From an uncultured Spirochaetaceae bacterium (GTDB taxonomy: Bacteria; Spirochaetota; Spirochaetia; Sphaerochaetales; Sphaerochaetaceae): a stretch of 17,002 bases of DNA. Below the pieces are notes generated by a model. That model worked only from the letters and a program-made list of their open reading frames with translations, ran no database searches and was not told the DNA's origin. Of the stretch, positions 8,402 to 16,127 are shown in pieces; the first letter of the stretch is position 1; every line of letters begins with the position of its first letter. The position numbers and the translations under genes were made by a program. The stretch spans positions 1 to 17,002 of the forward strand of contig CALXON010000133.1 in assembly GCA_944389985.1 (NCBI GenBank), in the 5' to 3' direction.

Positions 8402-8998
8402 ATGCAGTACTACCTGATGAAGACAGCCCTGTTTCTTGCGAGACTGCTTTCACTATATTCATTCCTCATCTGGGTGAGGATCTTCATCTCATGGATCGTT
8501 CCCTACCCCAGACCCGGGTCATTCACATACTATCTTGGACGCATCATCGATCCGTACCTCTCACTCTTCCGTACTGACAAGGCAAGGATCGGAGTCCTGG
8601 ATTTCTCCCCCATCATAGCTGTGGGAATCCTTGCCGTATTCCAGTCTGTACTCCAGGTCTACGGCGCATACGGCTATCTCACATTCGGATACATACTGGC
8701 TGTGGTCATACAGATGATCTGGAGTTACGGGATATCGTTATTCCTCTGGATATCGATATTCTCCCTCATATTCAGCACGATCGCATCATTCTCCCGCAAT
8801 CCGATGATGTACAACATGGCTGCGAACATGAATGCGATGCCGCCTCTGAAGGAAGCTGTGAGAAGGTGTTTCGGCGCAAGGATAGTCAGGGAATCAACAG
8901 TGAACATAATCACGCTGATCATAACTTTCCTGATGCTTTTCGTCGCGAAGAACATCGTCGCCGTCCTGTGCTCGCTGGCACTGAGAATCCCGTTCTGA
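8402..8998 (+). CDS. YggT family integral membrane protein
   Basis: The 198-residue membrane protein appears to have two YggT-like halves: a clear one (SFLIWVRIFISWIVPYPRP at 19-37, then YYLGRIIDPYLSLFR and a helix) and a more diverged one after about residue 100. Roughly five to six hydrophobic segments are visible. YggT proteins are poorly understood; links to osmotic tolerance and to the cell-division/SepF neighbourhood are known from other bacteria. AGGAG (8391-8395) lies 6 bases before the ATG, a strong ribosome binding site. It lies 21 bases after dnaE and one base before recG, so it is almost certainly cotranscribed with both. Confidence 0.85.
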   Translation: MQYYLMKTALFLARLLSLYSFLIWVRIFISWIVPYPRPGSFTYYLGRIIDPYLSLFRTDKARIGVLDFSPIIAVGILAVFQSVLQVYGAYGYLTFGYILAVVIQMIWSYGISLFLWISIFSLIFSTIASFSRNPMMYNMAANMNAMPPLKEAVRRCFGARIVRESTVNIITLIITFLMLFVAKNIVAVLCSLALRIPF

Positions 8999-8999
8999 T

Positions 9000-11021
9000 A
9001 TGTCTGGTCAGGGAAGGATAACGGATGTCCCCGGAATCGGGAAGAAGAGCGCTGCTGAGCTGGACGTTCTCGGCATCCACACCCTTCTCGACATGGTCAG
9101 GTTCCCTCCACGCACATACGACGACAGGAGGGATGAACGGCTTCTCTCCGACACCTCTCCTGAAAACCCGTCGATCGCCTGCAGAATCACGGTCCTGTCC
9201 CACTCGCAGTTTCCGTCAAAGCGCTCAGGAATGACGCTGAAGGCAGTCTGTGAGGATGATGAGGGAAGAAGGATAGAACTTCTGTGTTTCAACAGGCCGT
9301 TCCTGAAAGACATGCTGAAACTTGGATCATCGTGGTACATAACCTCCTCTGCTGTGGAACGCGGAAGGAACGGAGTGTACTCGACGGCATCATTCGAGCT
9401 CAAACGCACGAAGACGGAAGCAGGAATCGGAAGGATCCTGCCTGTATACCCTCTGACCGGAAGCATCACGGAGAAGATGCTCAGGAACGCATCAGCATTC
9501 GCTCTTGAGGTTCTGTCTCCGTTTCCAGATGAGCTTCCTGAGGGAATATATCAGAGACTGTCGCTGATGCATCATGACGATGCCTACAGGAAGATACACT
9601 ACCCGTCTGATGACAATGACATAAAAGAGGCGAGACGGACTCTCGCATTCACGGAGCTCTTCCTGATGGAGCTTTCCGTCCTGAGGGAAAGGAAAGGCGG
9701 AGAGAAAAACAGGGGAACAATCACAACTTCAGAGAAGAAACTCATCGCATCCCTTCCTTTCTCTCTGACTGACGACCAGCTGAAGGCGGCCATGGAGATC
9801 AGGAGCGACCTTGATTCAGGAACGCCCATGAACAGGCTCCTTCAGGGCGATGTTGGATCGGGAAAGACTCTTGTCGCATGGATCGTGGCTCTGCATGAGA
9901 TAGCCAAAGGACATCAGGTGGCATTCATGGCTCCGACAGAACTCCTTGCCAGACAGCATGCGGAAGGAGCATCAGCCCTCCTGTCATCCCTCGGCATACG
10001 CATTGCCTTCCTCACAGGGAATGTGAAAGGACAGGGAAGAAGGCTTCTTCTGGAATCTCTCAGGAATGGGACGACAGATCTTGTCGTCGGTACGCATGCG
10101 CTCTTCTCGGAGGATGTCTCTTTCAGGAACCTCAAGCTCGTCATAATAGATGAGCAGCACAGGTTCGGAGTACAGCAGAGGGAGGCTCTGAAGGCAAAGG
10201 GAATGGAGACATCCATCCTGTCGATGACCGCAACCCCCATACCGAGAACACTCGCACTGACCCTCTTCGCTGATCTCGATGTCTCCACACTGCATACGAT
10301 GCCCTCCGGAAGGATCCCGGTAAGGACATACCTTGTCAGTGACGAGAAGCGTGATGATATGTACAAGTCGATCGCGGTGGAGTTCCAGAGAGGCCATCAG
10401 GCATATTTCGTATACCCCAGAATAGATGATGAGGGTGAAAGCAGCCTCAGGGATGTCACACATATGCACGAGGTACTCAGGAACAAGTATCCCGGCATCC
10501 CATCTGCTCTCATACACTCGAAGCTTCCTGAGGAGGAGAAGATCAGGATCCTCCATGACTTCAGGGAGAAGAAGATCATGTACCTTGTAGCCACATCGGT
10601 TGTGGAGGTCGGGATCGACATTCCCGATGCGACCTGCATGGTCATAGAGCATGCCGACATATTCGGTCTTGCCGCACTTCACCAGCTCAGGGGCAGGGTC
10701 GGTAGAAGCACGCTTCCATCATACTGCTTCCTTGTATTCGGAAGGGCCCTATCACAGGAGGCCAAGGCAAGGCTCTCCGTCATGAAAGAGACAAACGACG
10801 GCTTCAGGATCGCGGAGAAGGATCTCGAGATCAGAGGACCTGGAGAGATCGCGGGAGACAGGCAGTCAGGCTTCCTGAAGCTGAGATTCGCCTCCCTCAC
10901 GTCAGACCTCGATCTGATAGAACTGGCAAGAGCCGAGGCAGAGAGGATCGCGAAAGAGGATCCGGGACTTCTGTCGCTGGAGAACGCTCCTGTGAGAAAA
11001 GCACTGAAGGAAAAGAACTGA
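9000..11021 (+). CDS. recG: ATP-dependent DNA helicase RecG
   Basis: RecG regresses stalled replication forks and migrates branched DNA. The 673 residues fit the family (about 690). The N-terminal wedge/OB region (about 1-230) starts with a helix-hairpin-helix-like VPGIGKKSAAELDVLGI. Helicase motifs are complete: Walker A GDVGSGKT at 283-290, the DEQH box at 384-387, TATPIPRT at 410-417, EVGIDIPDA at 536-544 and motif VI QLRGRVGR at 562-569, followed by the RecG C-terminal region with RGPGEIAGDRQSG. The ATG is one base after the yggT stop with no obvious Shine-Dalgarno, so translation is probably coupled. Its place after dnaE suggests a replication/repair operon. Confidence 0.97.
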   Translation: MSGQGRITDVPGIGKKSAAELDVLGIHTLLDMVRFPPRTYDDRRDERLLSDTSPENPSIACRITVLSHSQFPSKRSGMTLKAVCEDDEGRRIELLCFNRPFLKDMLKLGSSWYITSSAVERGRNGVYSTASFELKRTKTEAGIGRILPVYPLTGSITEKMLRNASAFALEVLSPFPDELPEGIYQRLSLMHHDDAYRKIHYPSDDNDIKEARRTLAFTELFLMELSVLRERKGGEKNRGTITTSEKKLIASLPFSLTDDQLKAAMEIRSDLDSGTPMNRLLQGDVGSGKTLVAWIVALHEIAKGHQVAFMAPTELLARQHAEGASALLSSLGIRIAFLTGNVKGQGRRLLLESLRNGTTDLVVGTHALFSEDVSFRNLKLVIIDEQHRFGVQQREALKAKGMETSILSMTATPIPRTLALTLFADLDVSTLHTMPSGRIPVRTYLVSDEKRDDMYKSIAVEFQRGHQAYFVYPRIDDEGESSLRDVTHMHEVLRNKYPGIPSALIHSKLPEEEKIRILHDFREKKIMYLVATSVVEVGIDIPDATCMVIEHADIFGLAALHQLRGRVGRSTLPSYCFLVFGRALSQEAKARLSVMKETNDGFRIAEKDLEIRGPGEIAGDRQSGFLKLRFASLTSDLDLIELARAEAERIAKEDPGLLSLENAPVRKALKEKN

Positions 11022-11022
11022 G

Positions 11023-12357
11023 ATGAGAGGAAGGGAGGATTATCTTATATCGGGAAGACCTTTCACGGCTCTTCTCTCCTTCTCTCTTCCAATGATGATT
11101 GGAAATCTCTTCCAGCAGTTCTACACCATGGCGGATTCAGTCATAGCAGGAAGATTCATCGGCGAGGGAGCTCTCGCAGCCATCGGAGCGTCTTACGCAC
11201 TGACATCTGTATTCATCGCAGTCGCGATCGGAGGCGGAAACGGGGCATCGGTCATCACCAGTAACGCATTCGGTGCCGGACGGTGGGATACGATGAAGGA
11301 CAGCATAAGGACATCCCTCGTCTCCTTTCTCGTCCTCTCCCTGATTCTGGCAGCTGCAGGATACATCGCAGCACCTCTGATGATGAGCCTGCTGAGAACT
11401 CCTGAGGACATCATCGGGGATGCTGTCCTCTATCTCAGGATATATTTTCTCGGGCTGCCGTTCCTCTTCATGTACAACATACTCTCCTCTGTCTTCAACT
11501 CGCTTGGAAAGTCAACAATACCGCTTCTTCTACTGATCTTCTCATCCATACTGAACATCATTCTGGATATAATCGCGGTGGCTTACATGAGAATGGGAAT
11601 AGCAGGAGCCGCATGGGCGACACTCATCTCCCAGGCGCTCTCCGCCCTTCTCTCCTTCATGATACTCAGGAGAACTCTGGGAAGAATGAGGGGAAGAACT
11701 TCAACGCTGTTCTCACCGGAGCTCTTCAGATCCATGGCTGGTATCGCGCTTCCCTCAATACTGCAGCAGTCGACCATCTCGATCGGAATGATGCTCGTAC
11801 AGAGCGTCGTGAACGGTTTCGGATCGGAGGTTCTTGCAGGATATTCGGCAGCCATCAGGGTGGACAACATAGTCACAGTCCCGATCAGCGCGATCGGAAA
11901 CGCCATGAGTCCGTATACTGCACAGAACATAGGAGCCGGAAAGAAGGACAGAGTCATCAGAGGATACCATGTCTCATTCATTCTCGTGCTACTCTTCTGT
12001 ACAGCGGAATGCTTGATTCTGGAGCTGTTCAATACCGAGATCATCTCCCTTTTCCTTGGAAGCGAGGGAACAGCGGCGGCATATGCCACAGGAGAGGAAT
12101 ACCTTGCATTCCTCGGATGGTTCTACTCCATCCTCGGCTTTGCGATGGCGACCGGAGGCCTTCTCCGTGGAAGCGGTGACATGAAACTCTTCACGACAGC
12201 CGCGATAGCCAATCTCTCATTCAGGGTCATCGGATCGGTCCTTCTCGCACCCCGCTTCGGTGTCGAGGTAGTCTGGTATGTTGTCCCTGCAGGCTGGATC
12301 ATATACTTCACAGCCTGCTACATGGCTTACAGAAGCGGAAGATGGAAAACAAGATGA
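11023..12357 (+). CDS. MATE family multidrug/cation antiporter 2
   Basis: A 444-residue MATE transporter from a different subgroup to the one at 2198. The N-terminus LISGRPFTALLSFSLPMMIGNLFQQFYTMADSVIAGRFIG is classic; SSVFNSLGKSTIPLLL near 154 and ATGGLLRGSGDMK near 376 are also typical. About 12 helices. It starts one base after the recG stop (TGA then ATG two bases on), so expression is coupled to the DNA repair genes; AAGGA (11007-11011) is 11 bases upstream. The substrate is unknown; an efflux pump in this operon may be incidental to its neighbours. Confidence 0.93.
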   Translation: MRGREDYLISGRPFTALLSFSLPMMIGNLFQQFYTMADSVIAGRFIGEGALAAIGASYALTSVFIAVAIGGGNGASVITSNAFGAGRWDTMKDSIRTSLVSFLVLSLILAAAGYIAAPLMMSLLRTPEDIIGDAVLYLRIYFLGLPFLFMYNILSSVFNSLGKSTIPLLLLIFSSILNIILDIIAVAYMRMGIAGAAWATLISQALSALLSFMILRRTLGRMRGRTSTLFSPELFRSMAGIALPSILQQSTISIGMMLVQSVVNGFGSEVLAGYSAAIRVDNIVTVPISAIGNAMSPYTAQNIGAGKKDRVIRGYHVSFILVLLFCTAECLILELFNTEIISLFLGSEGTAAAYATGEEYLAFLGWFYSILGFAMATGGLLRGSGDMKLFTTAAIANLSFRVIGSVLLAPRFGVEVVWYVVPAGWIIYFTACYMAYRSGRWKTR

Positions 12358-12376
12358 CATATGCTATATTGTCCCT
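12343..12376 (+). promoter_or_regulatory. Putative leaderless promoter of lysE
   Basis: TGGAAA (12343-12348), 16-base spacer, TATATT (12365-12370). The -10 ends 6 bases before the ATG at 12377. It overlaps the last codons of MATE gene 2. The bases before the ATG, GTCCCT, are pyrimidine-rich with no Shine-Dalgarno, so an internal leaderless transcript is the simplest way to translate this gene. Confidence 0.42.
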
Positions 12377-12991
12377 ATGCCATTCTTCCTGCAGGGTCTT
12401 ACGATGGGGCTTGCATATGTTGCCCCGATAGGACTACAGAACATATTCGTCATGAACTCGGCGCTTTCAGAAAGACCCGCAAGGGCTCTGATCACGGCCA
12501 TCATAGTCATATTCTTCGATGTGACACTCGCACTGGCATGTTTCTTCGGGGCAGGAATGATCATAGAGAATCATATACTGCTGCGTCAGATCATCCTTCT
12601 TGCAGGGAGCATCATCGTCATGATGATAGGAATTCATCTCATACTCTCAAAACCTGACGATCCGGAAGTGAACCACAGCAGCAGATCCATTGCAGCGACC
12701 ATTTCATCTGCCTGCATAGTCACATGGTTCAACCCGCAGGCGATAATCGACGGAACGATGATGCTTGGAGCGTTTCATGCTTCCCTTCCGGAAGAAGGAG
12801 TCGTGCCATTCATCACAGGATCCATATGCGCATCCTGTCTTTGGTTCACCTCTCTGACACTGCTCATCTCATTCTTCGGAAGACATCTTTCAGTTAAGGT
12901 GCTGAGGATAATCAACATAGTGTGCGGGGCTGTCATCACGGCATACGGAGTGAAACTTCTTACAGATTTCATAGCCTCAGTCTTCAGCTGA
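12377..12991 (+). CDS. LysE/ArgO-type amino acid exporter
   Basis: The 204-residue membrane protein of the LysE superfamily probably exports a basic amino acid (lysine or arginine). The N-terminal GLTMGLAYVAPIGLQNIFVMN is the family signature (PIGxQN), and TWFNPQAIIDGTMMLGAF corresponds to the NPxxxxD motif at the start of helix 4. Six hydrophobic segments are visible. The reading frame extends upstream to 12278, but the extra 33 residues are polar, overlap the MATE gene in another frame and precede the conserved start, so I chose the ATG at 12377. It lies 19 bases after MATE gene 2 and ends 20 bases before the palindrome array. Confidence 0.88.
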   Translation: MPFFLQGLTMGLAYVAPIGLQNIFVMNSALSERPARALITAIIVIFFDVTLALACFFGAGMIIENHILLRQIILLAGSIIVMMIGIHLILSKPDDPEVNHSSRSIAATISSACIVTWFNPQAIIDGTMMLGAFHASLPEEGVVPFITGSICASCLWFTSLTLLISFFGRHLSVKVLRIINIVCGAVITAYGVKLLTDFIASVFS

Positions 12992-13011
12992 TGCGCAACA
13001 TACAGGACGTT

Positions 13012-13171
13012 CTTATTATCAGAATTCCGGGATTTTAAATAATAAGGAGTTCCTTATTATCAAAAAACAGCATTTTTCAATAATAAGGGGATTGCTTATT
13101 ATCAGAAAATGGCATTTTCCAATAATAAGGAAGTGGCTTATTATCAGAAAACCGCATATTTCATTATTAAC
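13012..13171. repeat. Array of four 35-bp palindromes (41-42-bp period)
   Basis: Four units begin CTTATTATC at 13012, 13053, 13095 and 13137; the first three end ATAATAAG at 13046, 13087 and 13129, with 6-7-base variable spacers. Each unit is an inverted repeat with 17-base arms around one central base; the third pairs at 15 of 17 positions, the first two at about 13. The fourth is degraded on its right and contains the MFS stop codon. The joins between units are palindromic too: 13039-13048 and 13051-13060 match over 10 bp. It lies between convergent genes (lysE and MFS) and may fold into cruciforms or act as a two-way transcription barrier. It is not a CRISPR: the spacers are too short and the repeats vary. 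Confidence 0.8.
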
Positions 13172-14303
13172 GGTCATCCCTGATGATCATTAATGCAGGA
13201 ACCGCAGAACACAGAGCAGCTATTCCACATGCGAAGAAGATAGCCTGAACTCCTAGAAAATCTGCAAGTACTCCGAAGAAAAGCGGAGCTGCTGTGTTTG
13301 CAATGCTTGTTGACAGGGAATTGATGCTGTAGGCTGCTTCGAAATCATTCTTGCTAACTGATTCCGCAATCATTGTACTTGTGATAGGAACCGTTCCTTT
13401 GGTGAAGAATCCGAGAATAATGGCAAGTACAGATATGACAGTCAGAGACGGGGTAAGTGCGAGAACCGCAAGAGAAATGAAAATGCAGATCTCACAGCAG
13501 ATGAAAAGTCTCTCCTTCCCTATCCTGTCCGTCAGTCTTCCCATTATGACTTTTCCCAGCAGATTACCGACAAAGAATATTGAGGTGAACAATCCGATAA
13601 AAGAGACATCGATTCCTCTGAATGTGAGAAGGAATGGAATGAAAATGAACAGCGAAGCGTTTGCGAATGAGTCTATGAAACTTGCTATATTCGACAGGGC
13701 AAACCTCCTGCCTTTCAGTATCCGGAAATCCATCTTCCTTCTTCCGGAGGCTGATCCGGCTTCCGGTCTCTCTCCTTTCCTGAATGAGAGCAGAATACAC
13801 ACGGAGAAAAGCGCCAGTGCGACAGCACCATACAGAGAGGCTGTGAACCTCCAGGAAGTAAGGCCGATTATGAAAGTGACAGCAGCTGCAAGTGTGATCT
13901 TACCTATATCCCCTGTTGCTGCGAATATTCCCATGTCCTTTCCCAGATCGGCTCCTGATGCTGCTTTTGCCACTGCAGAAAAAGCTACAGGATGAAATAT
14001 GCCGAAGGCGATGCTTCCGAGGATGAATGAGAGGAACACCGATGCAAGTCCGCCGGAAAAACCTAAAAGAAGGAAGCCCGCCCCATAACATAATACAGCC
14101 GTACTGAGTATTCTCACCGCACCGAATCTCGTAGCTGCCATACCTGCAGGAAGAGCAAGGATGATCCCGGCAAAGCTCAGGAGAGAGCCGAGTATGCCGA
14201 CTATCCCCAGAGACAGACCAAATTCCTCTGAAGCGAACGGCAGGATCAGAGGCATTGCGGCAAGATATCCGTCATTGAAGAGATGCAGTATGGGAAGAAG
14301 CAT
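13167..14303 (-). CDS. MFS exporter, fosmidomycin-resistance (Fsr)-like
   Basis: A 378-residue major facilitator with about 12 helices. The N-terminal HLFNDGYLAAMPLILP and the helix-4/5 segment FGIFHPVAFSAVAKA resemble the Fsr branch of small-molecule/drug exporters. The loop motif A is in the second half, GRLTDRIGKER. It is shorter than many MFS pumps (400-420), with a compact central loop. Translation starts at 14303 with AAGGGGA ending 7 bases before the ATG. Its sequence looks more AT-rich than that of genes 1-12991, and its stop lies inside the last palindrome of the array. It is divergent from the GNAT gene. Confidence 0.85.
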   Translation of the reverse strand: MLLPILHLFNDGYLAAMPLILPFASEEFGLSLGIVGILGSLLSFAGIILALPAGMAATRFGAVRILSTAVLCYGAGFLLLGFSGGLASVFLSFILGSIAFGIFHPVAFSAVAKAASGADLGKDMGIFAATGDIGKITLAAAVTFIIGLTSWRFTASLYGAVALALFSVCILLSFRKGERPEAGSASGRRKMDFRILKGRRFALSNIASFIDSFANASLFIFIPFLLTFRGIDVSFIGLFTSIFFVGNLLGKVIMGRLTDRIGKERLFICCEICIFISLAVLALTPSLTVISVLAIILGFFTKGTVPITSTMIAESVSKNDFEAAYSINSLSTSIANTAAPLFFGVLADFLGVQAIFFACGIAALCSAVPALMIIRDDR

Positions 14304-14330
14304 CGAATAATCCCCTTATCCTTTCCTCAC

Positions 14331-14359
14331 ATGATGGAAGAAAAACATGAACACATCAA
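14331..14359 (-). promoter_or_regulatory. Possible MFS promoter, overlapping the GNAT promoter
   Basis: Minus strand: TTGATG (14359-14354), 17-base spacer, CATCAT (14336-14331), giving a leader of about 20 bases with AAGGGGA as ribosome binding site. It interleaves with the plus-strand promoter at 14348-14375, so the two genes may compete or share control. Both hexamers match the consensus at only 4 of 6. Confidence 0.28.
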
Positions 14360-14394
14360 CATCATCAGATAGAATGTATCAGGAAGGATACAGA
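14348..14394 (+). promoter_or_regulatory. GNAT promoter and ribosome binding site
   Basis: TGAACA (14348-14353), 16-base spacer, TAGAAT (14370-14375, 5 of 6). The predicted start near 14382 gives a short leader; AGGAAGGA (14381-14388) ends 6 bases before the ATG at 14395. This arrangement decides the start codon, because an ATG at 14347 would lie upstream of the promoter. Confidence 0.45.
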
Positions 14395-14934
14395 ATGGAA
14401 CATGATTTTTTCCTGACTACAAAGCGTACAGGATTCTCAATCTGGAAAGAAGATGACATCAAGCTTGCAGAGACCCTGTGGGGTAATCCGGAGGTCACCA
14501 GATTCATCTGTGCCTCCGGGATATTCACAGATGAGGACATTGCATCCAGATTGGAGACGGAAATCAGCAATGAAAGGATTTACCATGTGCAGTACTGGCC
14601 TGTCTTCGAGCTTTCATCCTATGATCTCATCGGCTGCTGTGGATTACGGCCTCATGGCGAGAATGAGTATGAGCTGGGGTTCCATCTCCTTCCCCGTTTC
14701 TTGGGACAGGGATATGCGACTGAGACTGCAAAAGCTGTCATAAACTATGCATTCAACTCTCTGAATGCAGAGGCCCTTTTCGCAGGACATCATCCGGAGA
14801 ACACTGCATCGGCAAAAGTCCTGCAGAAGCTCGGCTTCATATACACAGGAGATGAGTTCTACAAGCCGACAGGGCTCTTCCATCCTTCGTACGAACTGAA
14901 GAGGACTTCCGTATCAGACAAATATCTTCCGTAA
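14395..14934 (+). CDS. GNAT family N-acetyltransferase, RimJ/RimL-like
   Basis: A 179-residue acetyl-CoA-dependent acetyltransferase. The opening FFLTTKRTGFSIWKEDD and GNPEVTRFI match the start of RimL-type enzymes; ELGFHLLPRFLGQGYATETAKA is the acetyl-CoA-binding strand and the Q/RxxGxG/A motif (here GQGYAT); HPENTASAKVLQKLGF is the conserved C-terminal segment. The substrate is unknown: ribosomal proteins, other proteins or small amines are possible. The frame is open to an ATG at 14347 (195 residues); I prefer 14395 because of its AGGAAGGA site and family alignment. Its last 21 bases overlap the convergent DUF6198 gene. Confidence 0.85.
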   Translation: MEHDFFLTTKRTGFSIWKEDDIKLAETLWGNPEVTRFICASGIFTDEDIASRLETEISNERIYHVQYWPVFELSSYDLIGCCGLRPHGENEYELGFHLLPRFLGQGYATETAKAVINYAFNSLNAEALFAGHHPENTASAKVLQKLGFIYTGDEFYKPTGLFHPSYELKRTSVSDKYLP

Positions 14935-15594
14935 ACCGAATGCATCCGTGAAATCGAAGTGTTTTTCAAACAGACGGGTGCACTGCCCTATAAGCCAGCC
15001 GTTCACAAGTGCACAGAAAACCGTCCCAAGCTTCACGCCCTCAAAGTGTCCGAATCCTATGAAGATGAAGGACATCACTATCGCGACCATGCAGCTGCAG
15101 CAGTCGTAAACGGTCTTTGTCTTGTTGATGTTCAGATTATATGTTGATGAGATCTCCTTCACGAAAAGCTCATATGCTTCCGGGGAGATATATGTGGTGA
15201 AAAGAAGAGACACTCCCACAGCGCAGAATATCATTCCGGAGAGATAGAACCCTGTCCTCGGCATGATCCCCTCTCCCGGGATCAGTCCTACTGCCCTGAT
15301 CATCAAGTCAAGCACATTGCCATAGATGAAGGCTGTCACGAATGAAAAGAGATACTTTCTCCTGAATCTGCGGAGCACAAGAGCAAGCACAATGATGAGA
15401 AAAGCCTGGAAACAGTACTCTGCCATACCGAAGGTAAACCAGCTCAGGGTTGATGATACCTTGAGGTAGATGAGGTATGCAGGTGCGACCACCATTGACA
15501 TACCGAAATCCGCACGCTCCATCAATGCCGTGCCGAATGCAAGCGCTGTCAGTCCGATGACATATGCCAGTTCCGTATAGAACGGTCTTCTCAT
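14914..15594 (-). CDS. YczE/YyaS/YitT-like membrane protein (DUF6198)
   Basis: A 226-residue membrane protein with about five to six helices. The N-terminal segment ALMERADFGMSMVVAPAYLI and FTFGMAEYCFQAFLI are what I associate with the DUF6198/YczE group, for which no biochemical function is established. A conserved-looking YDCCSCMV sequence has three close Cys residues around 163-168. AAGGAG lies 5 bases before the ATG at 15594, so the start is well supported. Its 3' end overlaps the GNAT gene tail-to-tail by 21 bases, so no terminator can sit between them and antisense pairing of transcripts is expected. Confidence 0.78.
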   Translation of the reverse strand: MRRPFYTELAYVIGLTALAFGTALMERADFGMSMVVAPAYLIYLKVSSTLSWFTFGMAEYCFQAFLIIVLALVLRRFRRKYLFSFVTAFIYGNVLDLMIRAVGLIPGEGIMPRTGFYLSGMIFCAVGVSLLFTTYISPEAYELFVKEISSTYNLNINKTKTVYDCCSCMVAIVMSFIFIGFGHFEGVKLGTVFCALVNGWLIGQCTRLFEKHFDFTDAFGLRKIFV

Positions 15595-15788
15595 GAGAAC
15601 TCCTTAAATGACGTATGATTACAGAAACGGCAAAAGATGAGGATTATCTGTTGTATGGCAGAAATATAGCATGAATCCGGGAGCAAATCCAACTCTATCA
15701 GACTGTGATGATTCTTCATGACTGAAAGAAACTCAGGATTGAAACTTCTCCTAATTATCCAGAAGAAGGGATCTTTGGGATTACGAGA

Positions 15789-15850
15789 CTTTGTATCACC
15801 TTTTATATCTGTTGATACGTTTGAACATGCCTGATGATGCAATCGGCGAA
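15789..15850. repeat. Direct repeat copy A beside the toxin gene
   Basis: About 62 bp matching copy B at 16582-16644, shifted by 793 bases. Shared blocks include CTTTGTATCACCTTTT, GTTTGAACATGC and TGATGAT-CAATCGG. It has near-inverted ends, TTGTATCA and TGATGCAA. It begins just downstream of the toxin stop. Beyond its left end, GGGATTAC (15776-15783) still resembles GGATTACC near copy B, but the terminator hairpin seen beside B is absent. The rest of 15595-15872 contains only the DUF6198 ribosome binding site and no supported gene. Confidence 0.75.
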
Positions 15851-15872
15851 ATATCCGTAATGGTATCTGGAT

Positions 15873-16127
15873 TCAATAGATATTCTTTCTGTGACCGATT
15901 TTAAGCACAGAGATTATAATTCTCGATTCCTGGATTTCGCAGATTACCCTGTAATCCCCAACACGATAGCGCCATAAACCTCGCATATTCTCGACAAGAG
16001 CTTTCCCTCTGCTTCTAGGATTTTCAAGAAGAGCAACTTCGTCCATGTAATCAAGAATCCTCTTCTGCATGGTCTTATCAAGTTTCTTGAGTTGTTTTCT
16101 CGCCGTTTCGGTATACTCAATCCTCAT
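15873..16127 (-). CDS. RelE/ParE family toxin
   Basis: An 84-residue type II toxin, most likely a ribosome-dependent mRNA endonuclease. The N-terminus IEYTETARKQLKKLDK, the central NMRGLWRYRVGDYRVICEI and the C-terminal KIGHRKNIY are the typical RelE layout, with Arg residues in the central strand and a terminal Tyr where RelE enzymes carry catalytic residues. Its ATG overlaps the antitoxin stop (ATGA), ensuring coupled synthesis after the antitoxin. ParE-type gyrase poisons share the fold, but the HRKxxY ending favours RelE activity. It appears intact. Confidence 0.92.
   Translation of the reverse strand: MRIEYTETARKQLKKLDKTMQKRILDYMDEVALLENPRSRGKALVENMRGLWRYRVGDYRVICEIQESRIIISVLKIGHRKNIY

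Noticed and set aside
9984..10682. Minus-strand frame of 232 residues inside recG
   Set aside because: It is antisense to conserved helicase motifs; its length follows from the codon use of recG.
13012..13145. Cluster of DnaA boxes (TTATTATCA resembles TTATCCACA) marking an origin
   Set aside because: Only 6 of 9 positions match and the conserved bases extend symmetrically beyond the box; no origin genes are adjacent.
13012..13171. CRISPR array
   Set aside because: The spaces between units are only 6-7 bases, units vary inside the palindrome, and no cas gene is present.
15591..15842. Minus-strand frame of 83 residues covering repeat A
   Set aside because: Copy B has a stop codon in the same frame and differences are not biased to third positions; it has no ribosome binding site. 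The frame looks fortuitous.
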